Assembly (NCBI GenBank): GCA_017622255.1 | Contig: JAGARL010000188.1 | Span: 1-5,375, forward strand | DNA: 5,375 bases | Direction: 5' to 3' | DNA from: Methanocorpusculum sp. | GTDB lineage: Archaea; Halobacteriota; Methanomicrobia; Methanomicrobiales; Methanocorpusculaceae | Shown: positions 1 to 5,375 of the stretch, in pieces | Layout: the number at the start of each line of letters is the position of its first letter | Numbering within the stretch: the stretch's first letter is position 1 | Program-made: the position numbers and the translations under genes | The notes under the pieces: model-generated | Seen by the model: only the letters and a program-made list of their open reading frames with translations | Database searches by the model: none | Told to the model about the DNA's origin: nothing

Positions 1-1
1 C

Positions 2-766
2 ATGAAAGGAGTAACCCACATCATCCTTACGCTGGCAACAGCTATCCTAATCCTTGCCCCAACAATCCCAACGCTTACTACCCCGGCTGCCATCCTTGGC
101 GCTGTCCTCTTCATTCTTGGTGCATTTCTTGGCTCCATCACCCCTGATGTTGACATGGGAAAAGGCTCTGCCATCTTCCATGCAGAAATTCCCGGCGCAA
201 AGGGAAAGAAGTTCTTCTTAACCCCTGTCTTCGGGCACACCATTAACATCCTCTGCTACAAACCGGTGCGCTTCGTCTTCCACCTGATCTTCGGCGACAA
301 GATTTACGCGAAGCAGGGACACCGCGAGCTTCCGCACTCCCCAATCGGCATCCTCTGCATGTCCGCTCTTCTCACATTCTACATCTGGCTTGTCTGCTTT
401 GCTCTCTCCTTCATCCCGGGACTTGCATTCCTCGCAAACAATCCGTTCATCTTCCTCTTCGGCGGCTCCTTCCTCTTCGGATGCTTCATGCACTTAGTTG
501 AAGACACTTGTGATATCGCAGGAATCCATTACCTTTATCCATTCTCCTTCCGCAGACTTCGCGGAAAAATCCTTGGAGACGGAACCGATGTACGCCCGCG
601 TGTGTACACTGTCATTCTTCTGATTGCCGCGGTAATCCTCTGCGCTGCCGCATTTATCTTTGGAATACCGGCAGTATTCGGAGCCTTAACTGCTGTTGTT
701 CTCTGGATTGTCTTCCTCCCGGCATCCGGTGTTCCGGCAAAGAAACAGAACCGCGACCTGAGCTAA
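2..766 (+). CDS. YdjM/DUF457-family membrane-bound putative metal-dependent hydrolase
   Basis: A 254-residue polytopic membrane protein. Hydrophobic segments lie near residues 8-27, 29-47, 117-140, 147-165, 201-221 and 223-242. Polar motifs between them match the YdjM/DUF457 (LexA-binding, inner-membrane hydrolase) family: His6 close to the N terminus, GSITPDVD at 44-51 (Asp49, Asp51), HRELPHS at 107-113, and a His164/Asp168/Asp171 cluster followed by YLYPFS near 178-182. By family knowledge these His and Asp residues are the presumed metal ligands; the substrate of such proteins is generally unknown, so hydrolase is a family label and not a shown activity. The Met at position 2 is a likely true start because the conserved early His sits five residues after it, but the ribosome binding site lies outside the window. 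The gene is followed by a T8 run and a separate gene, so it probably ends its own transcript. Family assignment is fairly confident; function is not. Confidence 0.85.
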   Translation: MKGVTHIILTLATAILILAPTIPTLTTPAAILGAVLFILGAFLGSITPDVDMGKGSAIFHAEIPGAKGKKFFLTPVFGHTINILCYKPVRFVFHLIFGDKIYAKQGHRELPHSPIGILCMSALLTFYIWLVCFALSFIPGLAFLANNPFIFLFGGSFLFGCFMHLVEDTCDIAGIHYLYPFSFRRLRGKILGDGTDVRPRVYTVILLIAAVILCAAAFIFGIPAVFGALTAVVLWIVFLPASGVPAKKQNRDLS

Positions 767-775
767 GAAAATCCC

Positions 776-786
776 CTCTTTTTTTT
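776..786 (+). terminator. T-rich archaeal transcription stop after the YdjM-like gene
   Basis: Ten bases after the stop codon a run of eight T (779-786) sits inside a longer pyrimidine-rich stretch (772-809). Archaeal RNA polymerase can stop at U-rich tracts without a strong hairpin, and no convincing stem is visible just before it. Its position between two same-strand genes supports a termination role. This is inference from position and base content. Confidence 0.5.
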
Positions 787-811
787 CAACCCGCATCTTC
801 CCCTCCTCTGA

Positions 812-829
812 GCGAAACCCTTCTAATGT
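812..829 (+). promoter_or_regulatory. Weak BRE/TATA-like promoter candidate for threonine synthase
   Basis: GCGAAA at 812-817 resembles the purine-rich TFB recognition element, and an A/T-rich TTCTAATG follows at 821-828. That box is centred about 25 bases before the ATG at 850, which would place the transcription start at or beside the start codon, so the mRNA may be leaderless. The lack of a usable Shine-Dalgarno sequence agrees: only an AGG at 846-848, one base from the ATG, is present. The box is a poor match to the methanogen TTTATATA consensus, so confidence is low. Confidence 0.25.
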
Positions 830-849
830 AAGCACACCAATACATAGGC

Positions 850-2049
850 ATGTATAAACTCGTCTGTGTACACTGCGGTGCGGAGTACTCTCCCGATGCA
901 ATTGTGTATAACTGTGAAAAATGCGGACACCTGCTCGCAGTAAAATACGACCTCGACAAAATTACTGTTACCCGCGAGGAACTGCAGAGCAGAAAGATTG
1001 GTGTATGGAGATACAAAGAGTTCCTGCCGGTCAAGATTGAGCCGGTCACTTTACAGGAAGGCGGAACTCCGCTCTATCACGCAAAGCGCCTTGGTGAAGA
1101 GCTTGGATTAAAGAACCTCTACGTCAAGCACGAGGGTATGAACCCGTCAGGTTCCTTCAAGGACAGAGGAATGACTCTTGGTGTCTCCATGGCAAAGCAG
1201 CTCGGCAAGAACATCGTTGCCTGCGCATCTACCGGAAACACCTCTGCATCCATGGCTGTCTATGCCGCAAAGGCAGGAATGCCGGGCGTTGTTCTCCTTC
1301 CGGCAGGACACGTTGCCCTTGGTAAAGTTGCCCAGGCATTAATGCACGGTGCAAAGGTCATCTCCATTCGCGGAAACTTCGACCGTGCATTAGAGATGGT
1401 TCACGAGCTTTGTGTCTCCCACGGCATTTATCTCTTAAACTCCATCAACCCATACCGCCTTGAAGGTCAGAAGACCATCGGTTTCGAGGCTGTTGACCAG
1501 CTCGGCTGTGTTCCGGACCGTTTCGTCTTACCGGTCGGAAACGCAGGAAACATCTCTGCTGTCTACAAGGGACTGACTGAGTGGAAGGAGATCGGCTTCA
1601 TCGACTCTCTTCCGAAGATGACCGCAATTCAGGCAGAGGGCGCCATGCCGGTTGTCAACGCAATTAAAGGCAACCTGCCGGAAGTTGTTGTTGAGAAGAA
1701 TCCGGAAACCGTTGCATCCGCAATCCGTATCGGCGCTCCGGTCAATGCAGAAAAAGCTCTCCGCGCAATCCGCGAGACCAACGGTACTGCAGAGTTCGTA
1801 ACCGATGCAGAAATCCTTGCCATGCAGCGCGACTTAGCACGCCTTGAGGGTATCGGCGTTGAGCCGGCATCCGCTGCATCCGTTGCAGGTATCAAGAAGA
1901 TGGCAGAGCAGGGACTCCTTGATGCAGACGAGAAGATTGTCTGTGTTGTCACCGGTCACCTGTTAAAAGATCCGGAAACTGTTATTAAGCAATGCGCAGC
2001 CCCAATCGAAATCGACCCAACTATCGAAGCACTGCTCTCTGTGCTGTAA
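850..2049 (+). CDS. thrC: Threonine synthase (PLP-dependent, zinc-ribbon archaeal type)
   Basis: A 399-residue cytosolic enzyme that converts O-phosphohomoserine and water to L-threonine and phosphate, the last step of threonine synthesis. An N-terminal zinc ribbon has Cys6, Cys9, Cys22 and Cys25, a common feature of archaeal threonine synthases. The fold-type II PLP core follows: NPSGSFKDRGMT at 98-109 with Lys104 as the PLP-binding lysine, ASTGNTSAS at 126-134 contacting substrate and cofactor, the glycine-rich PVGNAGN phosphate loop at 228-234, EPASAAS at 338-344, and VVTGHLLKDP at 367-374 near the end. Length is full for the family. The ATG at 850 is chosen because the first zinc Cys is five residues on. 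The paralogous cysteate synthase of coenzyme M synthesis was considered; the intact canonical SFKDRG lysine motif argues for threonine synthase. Its 3' end overlaps the next gene by 58 bases, indicating cotranscription. Isoleucine codons are 16 ATC, 10 ATT and no ATA, the native pattern of this region. Confidence 0.96.
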   Translation: MYKLVCVHCGAEYSPDAIVYNCEKCGHLLAVKYDLDKITVTREELQSRKIGVWRYKEFLPVKIEPVTLQEGGTPLYHAKRLGEELGLKNLYVKHEGMNPSGSFKDRGMTLGVSMAKQLGKNIVACASTGNTSASMAVYAAKAGMPGVVLLPAGHVALGKVAQALMHGAKVISIRGNFDRALEMVHELCVSHGIYLLNSINPYRLEGQKTIGFEAVDQLGCVPDRFVLPVGNAGNISAVYKGLTEWKEIGFIDSLPKMTAIQAEGAMPVVNAIKGNLPEVVVEKNPETVASAIRIGAPVNAEKALRAIRETNGTAEFVTDAEILAMQRDLARLEGIGVEPASAASVAGIKKMAEQGLLDADEKIVCVVTGHLLKDPETVIKQCAAPIEIDPTIEALLSVL

Positions 2050-2624
2050 GTCTGGCTCTCGCAGTCCTTCTGCTGGCAGTCCCTGCGGCTGCCAACACCG
2101 CGGACTTTACGGTTTCGGAAAACGGCTCGGTGCTGTATGCCGAGGCGAAGTTTTCCGGTTCATCATACCTTCTGGTAATGCCCGGCCTCTTAGGCGAGGA
2201 TGTGGCAGTAGAAGATGTCCGCAATCTGACGCTGACGGATGAAAACGGAACGGTTGTTGAACCGAAGAATACGAAAGGGACACTGACGTTTCCCGAAGGA
2301 AACTATACGCTGACCTATTCGCTTCCGATTGCCGGCGGATTTGTGTATGCGAAGTTTCCGACCGCATATAATGTGACGGTAACCCTTCCCAAACCCTACA
2401 CTACCGGACACCTGATTCTTGGAACGGTGTCAGGAGGCGGTGTTATTTCCGCGGATGCGGAGCAGACCGTTGTCACCTTTACCCAGACGAAAGCTGTCTC
2501 GCTGACTTTCTATGAAGAAAACCGCGAGATGATTCTCTATGCATTCCTTGCAGGCTGGCTTGTTGTGCTGGCTCTTGCATATATGCGCTATAGAAAAATC
2601 AAAAAGAACCGGCTGAAGATTTAA
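1992..2624 (+). CDS. Exported, C-terminally membrane-anchored protein, possibly DUF5803-like
   Basis: A 210-residue protein not recognised with confidence; it may belong to the archaeal DUF5803 group, which I recall but cannot check. The N terminus has five arginines in residues 2-12, then a hydrophobic core near 15-30 and an AAA signal-peptidase site at 32-34, so the mature protein would start near Asn35. Residues 35-178 look like an exported beta-rich domain with five N-x-S/T sequons (Asn44, 78, 85, 104, 127), fitting a glycosylated surface protein. One membrane segment at about 180-198 is followed by a basic tail (RYRKIKKNRLK), giving an outside-N, inside-C topology. Cys17 precedes the hydrophobic core, so it is not a lipobox cysteine. 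The ATG at 1992 lies 58 bases inside threonine synthase; using it supplies the basic n-region, and no later ATG or GTG would keep the signal peptide. No clear ribosome binding site is seen, so translational coupling to the upstream gene is likely. The hairpin terminator just downstream closes the unit. Confidence 0.85.
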   Translation: MRSPNRNRPNYRSTALCAVSLALAVLLLAVPAAANTADFTVSENGSVLYAEAKFSGSSYLLVMPGLLGEDVAVEDVRNLTLTDENGTVVEPKNTKGTLTFPEGNYTLTYSLPIAGGFVYAKFPTAYNVTVTLPKPYTTGHLILGTVSGGGVISADAEQTVVTFTQTKAVSLTFYEENREMILYAFLAGWLVVLALAYMRYRKIKKNRLKI

Positions 2625-2648
2625 AGATGAAAAGCCGTACTGCAGGGA

Positions 2649-2697
2649 AGAGGAACAGCTCGATTTTCAGCTGTCCCTCTCTCTTCATTTTATTTTT
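2649..2697 (+). terminator. Hairpin plus T-rich tail ending the thrC unit
   Basis: GAGGAACAGCT (2650-2660) pairs with AGCTGTCCCTC (2669-2679) in an 11-position stem with a single A-C mismatch at 2654/2675; 2649/2680 can extend it. The loop is the eight bases at 2661-2668. A T-rich tail (2684-2697, with T4 and T5 runs) follows directly. The placement, 25 bases after the stop codon at 2624, is what an intrinsic terminator would show. Confidence 0.75.
2688..2697 (+). promoter_or_regulatory. TATA-like box candidate for the YdeI-family gene
   Basis: The A/T-only stretch 2688-2699 includes TTTATTTT at 2689-2696, about 31-38 bases before the GTG start at 2727. An archaeal TATA box there would give a start site near 2718 and a very short leader. 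The same bases form the T tail of the preceding terminator, so the promoter reading is only a possibility. Confidence 0.25.
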
Positions 2698-2714
2698 AAG
2701 AAGCTAAATTTGTC

Positions 2715-2726
2715 GGGAATGAGAGA
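2715..2726 (+). promoter_or_regulatory. Purine-rich ribosome binding region deciding a GTG start
   Basis: GGGA at 2715-2718, followed by GAGAGA at 2721-2726, sits directly before GTG at 2727. The GGGA is eight bases from the start codon, a usable Shine-Dalgarno distance, though it is not a full GGAGG. The nearby ATG at 2719 is in another frame and hits a stop after three codons, so GTG is the chosen start. Confidence 0.45.
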
Positions 2727-3287
2727 GTGAACATATTTTATACAAGTGAGCGGGGCATATGGCGAAACTGGCTTGCAGAGCACTTTGAAACAGAAAATGA
2801 AATATGGTTTGTGTTTCCAATGAAGGAATCCGGAGACAAATCACTTTCATATAATGATGCAGTAGAAGAAGCACTTTGCTTTGGCTGGATAGACAGCACA
2901 ATTAAACACATAGACCCGACACATCGTGCACAGCGGTTTACACCAAGGAAAAGAGGAAGTTCATATTCACGCCCGAATATAGAACGACTGATTTGGCTCG
3001 AGGAACAAGGGATGATTCACCCGAAGGTGAGAGATGAGGTATTACCTATTATTCGTGCGCCATACATATTTCCCAGCGACATACTTGATACCATAAAAGC
3101 AGATACGCTTGCGTGGGAAAACTACAAGAAATTATCAGAGCCATATAAGCGTATTCGTATTGCCTATATAGATGCGGCAAGAAAACGTCCTGACGAATTC
3201 AAAAAACGACTTACTAGTTTTATTAACAAGACTCGTAATGGAAAGCTGATTGCTGGTTTTGGCGGGATAGACAAGTATTACGGTTAA
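2727..3287 (+). CDS. YdeI/OmdA-family protein (YjbR/CyaY-like superfamily)
   Basis: A 186-residue soluble protein with no signal peptide or membrane segment, near full length for the family (about 190-200). Family hallmarks in order: an N-terminal WLAEHFETENEIW block at 15-27, the signature AVEEALCFGWID at 45-56, RFTPRKRGSSYSRPNIERL at 70-88, and an OmdA-type helical C-terminal region (Trp130, Tyr140, then AYIDAARKRPDEFKKRL at 146-162). The family is often annotated 'bacteriocin protection, YdeI or OmpD-associated'; the biochemical role is not established, and that name should not be read as function here. GTG is the start, supported by purine-rich bases upstream and by alignment of the N-terminal block; no in-frame ATG lies upstream near enough. 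Isoleucine codons are 11 ATA, 9 ATT and no ATC, the reverse of its neighbours, which suggests acquisition from an AT-richer source, perhaps bacterial. It converges on the polymerase gene with an 11-base gap; a T6 run at 3324-3329, inside the polymerase end, could stop its transcript. Confidence 0.85.
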   Translation: MNIFYTSERGIWRNWLAEHFETENEIWFVFPMKESGDKSLSYNDAVEEALCFGWIDSTIKHIDPTHRAQRFTPRKRGSSYSRPNIERLIWLEEQGMIHPKVRDEVLPIIRAPYIFPSDILDTIKADTLAWENYKKLSEPYKRIRIAYIDAARKRPDEFKKRLTSFINKTRNGKLIAGFGGIDKYYG

Positions 3288-3298
3288 AGGATGAGGGG

Positions 3299-5375
3299 TT
3301 AGAAGAACATATCCAGAGTTGTCTTTTTTGCGACCTTCGGGTCAAACTCATCCCAGTCCCAGCCGAGCGCATCGAAAATCCGGTTCAGCGGGGCCTGAAT
3401 GGTTTTCTCGAGCATTAAATCCCAGTCGATTTCAAAGGCGTCTTCCGGAATCTGGTCCGGATACTCAAAGCAGATGACATCAGTCTCCGGATACTTATCC
3501 GGATTTAAGATGCGTTTGATGTACACCCGCTTCGGCTTGCTTCCGCGTTTGAAGTCGGTTCCAAGATACTGATTGGCGTATTTTGCTCCGCGTCCGTGGG
3601 CATCCAGGCGCTCGTAATCATCCAGCGCTTTGTTGATGCCGCCGGGAATTCCTGCTTTTTCCAGCGGGTAGCGTCCTGCACGGTAGTCCTTGAGAATCTG
3701 CGGGAGGTACCCTTTGATGTCGGACTTTCCGTTGCCTTTCAGAATCATCTCCAGAACCGTTCCCTGCGCCTCGCGGGTAATGTGGGCGGAGTCGGAGCGT
3801 TTCATCTCAAATCCGGCGATGTCGATTTTGTCAATCTCCTGCCCTTCCTTCCAGGTCAGATGTCCGGCATACCGCTTCTTTGCTCCTCCCTGGAAGAACC
3901 GGCGGTAAATCTTCTCGAACTTAATCGAGAAGTAACTGACATCCGCACCAAGCGTTTCCTTGGAGAAGGAAGGGTAGCTTGCATTCAGTTCCTCTTCGAG
4001 TTTTCGGGCAATCTGGATTGTCTCTTCCTGAGACACCATTGGGAGCTGGACAAAGCAGGAGTCCGTATCTCCGTAGATTACTTCGTATCCGTTGTCGTTG
4101 ATGATTTTTCTGGTGTGCTGGATAATGGCGCGGCCAACGGAAGTAACCGCTGATCCAATGTCTCTGTCGTAGAGGCGGAAGCGGGCAAACCCGGAAACGC
4201 CGTAGTACGAGTTCATGATGACCTTTAAGACATTCTGCTGCATGTCGTAGAGGTTGTACTCATCAGAGCCGTAGGGGAAGGTGTTTCTGAGTTTTTTCTT
4301 GTTGTCTCTTTCCGTCAGCAGTTCGCTGATGATACTTCTGGTCAGTCCGTCCGGCGATTTTTTGAAGCGGATACCGTTTGGCGCATGGATTTCGCCGTCC
4401 GGAGACTTGGTCTCCTGCGAGGCGTTTAAGGTCATCATAGCCATCGGGTAGAGCGATTTTAAGTCGAGGACGATGACGTTTTCGCAGACGCCTTTGGACG
4501 GAGCAAAGACAGTTGCCCCTTCGAACTCTTCACCGACTCCGTTTCCTTTGGACGGGAGGACGAATCTTCCAAATGCCCGGCGGAGGATGAAGATGTCAAC
4601 CACATTGGAGGAGTTGAGCGTCTTGTCAAGCGGGCATCCCACATAGCGCGAGACCTCCTGGAAGAACTCAACGATGCTGTTTTTGCGGTTGATGCCGACA
4701 CACAGCTCCACATCCTTGAAGTTGTACTCAATCATCTTCAAGGGATCGTTGTTCCAGAGGTCTCCGAGTGTTCCGGTATAGCGAACCTTGCGCTCTCCAA
4801 GTTCCTCTTCTGCAATAGCATCCAGGCGGTAGGATTCTTTCTGTCCGCTCTGCATCTTCTTGTATGCGGTAAGCAAATCAAAGATGACTCTTCCGCGCAT
4901 GGCGTTTCGGTCAACAACGCCCGGGAGCCGTGCGAACACATCCGGCTTGAAGCCGAGGACTTCTGCCCGCTTTAAGATATAGGCGGCATCGAAGTCTGCG
5001 AAGTTCCAGCCGGATAAGATGTCAGGATTTTTTTCCTGAATGTATGCGATAAATGCCTTGAAGAGCTCCCGCTCGGAATCGAAGGCAAGGATTTTGTGGC
5101 GGCTTTCATCAAAACAGCCGTTTGGAAGTGGCTCTGCTCTGGTGAGCGGAGTTTCTCCGTTGAGGAAGAAGGTGGTGTAGCAGTCGTCAAAGGAGTCATG
5201 GCAGGTAATGCAGTTAATCGCATCGCGTTCCGCCTCCGGGAATCCGTATCGGTCGTCACACTCGATATCGCACATGCAGACCCGTGCTTTGGAGAGAACA
5301 TGTGCGGGGGAGAGTTCGGTGTAACTGCAGGTTTCTGCCGGGAAGGAGACGCCTCCTGTAAGACCTAAGTCAATC
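3299..5375 (-). CDS. Family B DNA polymerase with 3'-5' exonuclease, 5' end beyond window
   Basis: About 691 residues are visible of a replicative-type family B DNA polymerase. Numbering from the Met at 5275: the exonuclease motifs are DIE at 3-5 (Exo I), WNFADFD at 90-96 (Exo II, Asn91 and Asp96) and YNFKD at 184-188 (Exo III). Polymerase motif A is DLKSLYPM at 271-278, motif B runs from Lys351 through NSYYG at 355-359, and motif C is YGDTDS at 401-406 with the catalytic Asp403 and Asp405 (bases 4058-4075). A thumb KKRY lies at 466-469. The C terminus KTTLDMFF (651-658) resembles a PCNA-interacting peptide. All catalytic residues are present and no intein interrupts the motifs. The Met at 5275 is not the true start: the frame stays open to the edge, adding 33 residues, and Exo I would otherwise sit at residue 3, whereas archaeal enzymes carry roughly 100-140 residues before it. 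The start and uracil-sensing N-terminal domain are therefore outside the window. Confidence 0.96.
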   Translation of the reverse strand, partial: IDLGLTGGVSFPAETCSYTELSPAHVLSKARVCMCDIECDDRYGFPEAERDAINCITCHDSFDDCYTTFFLNGETPLTRAEPLPNGCFDESRHKILAFDSERELFKAFIAYIQEKNPDILSGWNFADFDAAYILKRAEVLGFKPDVFARLPGVVDRNAMRGRVIFDLLTAYKKMQSGQKESYRLDAIAEEELGERKVRYTGTLGDLWNNDPLKMIEYNFKDVELCVGINRKNSIVEFFQEVSRYVGCPLDKTLNSSNVVDIFILRRAFGRFVLPSKGNGVGEEFEGATVFAPSKGVCENVIVLDLKSLYPMAMMTLNASQETKSPDGEIHAPNGIRFKKSPDGLTRSIISELLTERDNKKKLRNTFPYGSDEYNLYDMQQNVLKVIMNSYYGVSGFARFRLYDRDIGSAVTSVGRAIIQHTRKIINDNGYEVIYGDTDSCFVQLPMVSQEETIQIARKLEEELNASYPSFSKETLGADVSYFSIKFEKIYRRFFQGGAKKRYAGHLTWKEGQEIDKIDIAGFEMKRSDSAHITREAQGTVLEMILKGNGKSDIKGYLPQILKDYRAGRYPLEKAGIPGGINKALDDYERLDAHGRGAKYANQYLGTDFKRGSKPKRVYIKRILNPDKYPETDVICFEYPDQIPEDAFEIDWDLMLEKTIQAPLNRIFDALGWDWDEFDPKVAKKTTLDMFF

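Noticed and set aside
1629..1952. 107-codon minus-strand ORF inside threonine synthase
   Set aside because: It is a shadow of the conserved thrC frame, rich in Ser, Arg and Ala as expected from reversed codons, with no supporting start signals.
850..2049. Cysteate synthase instead of threonine synthase
   Set aside because: Cysteate synthase is a known methanogen paralogue, but this protein keeps the canonical SGSFKDRGMT lysine motif and the usual threonine synthase motif set.
2727..3287. Cargo gene of a mobile element or defence island
   Set aside because: Codon use suggests transfer, but no transposase, integrase, terminal repeat or attachment-like duplication is visible on either side.
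3596..4153. 185-codon plus-strand ORF antisense to the polymerase
   Set aside because: It lies wholly opposite the palm and thumb coding sequence, including motif C, has no recognisable domain, and is explained by the polymerase codon pattern on the other strand.
3299..5275. Intein within the polymerase
   Set aside because: Archaeal family B polymerases often carry inteins at motifs A, B or C, but here all three motifs read through without insertion.
5096..5368. 90-codon plus-strand ORF near the right edge
   Set aside because: It is opposite the Exo I region of the polymerase, whose frame is open and conserved; the plus-strand translation shows no family features.

Overview
This window reads as ordinary chromosomal DNA of a euryarchaeon, most likely a methanogen of the Methanomicrobiales (a Methanocorpusculum-like genome would fit, but this is an inference). 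The clues are a family B DNA polymerase ending in a PCNA-binding-like tail, a threonine synthase with an N-terminal four-cysteine zinc ribbon, an exported sequon-rich protein with a C-terminal membrane anchor, short intergenic gaps, and T-rich transcription stops. No RNA gene, CRISPR array, insertion sequence or attachment site was seen.

Layout. Positions 2-766 (+) encode a polytopic membrane protein of the YdjM/DUF457 'metal-dependent hydrolase' type. A pyrimidine-rich gap with a T8 run follows. Threonine synthase (850-2049, +) comes next. Its last 58 bases are shared, in another frame, with the signal-peptide region of an exported single-anchor protein (1992-2624, +), so the two probably form one transcript. 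That unit ends at a clear hairpin plus T-rich tail (2649-2697). A YdeI/OmdA-family gene (2727-3287, +) starts at GTG and has clearly different codon use (11 of its 20 Ile codons are ATA, against 0 of 26 in threonine synthase), which suggests later acquisition. Eleven bases beyond it, converging from the minus strand, is the 3' part of a replicative-type family B DNA polymerase (3299 to the window edge). Its reading frame stays open through the right edge, so its real start lies outside the window.

How the genes relate. Threonine synthase and the exported protein are physically coupled, but no shared pathway is evident. The membrane protein, the YdeI-type gene and the polymerase look like independent units. 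I found no convincing new multi-gene system. The points most worth a second look are the 58-base coding overlap, the sequon-rich exported partner, the compositionally foreign YdeI-type gene, and a short antisense ORF with a very good ribosome binding site opposite the end of the first gene.
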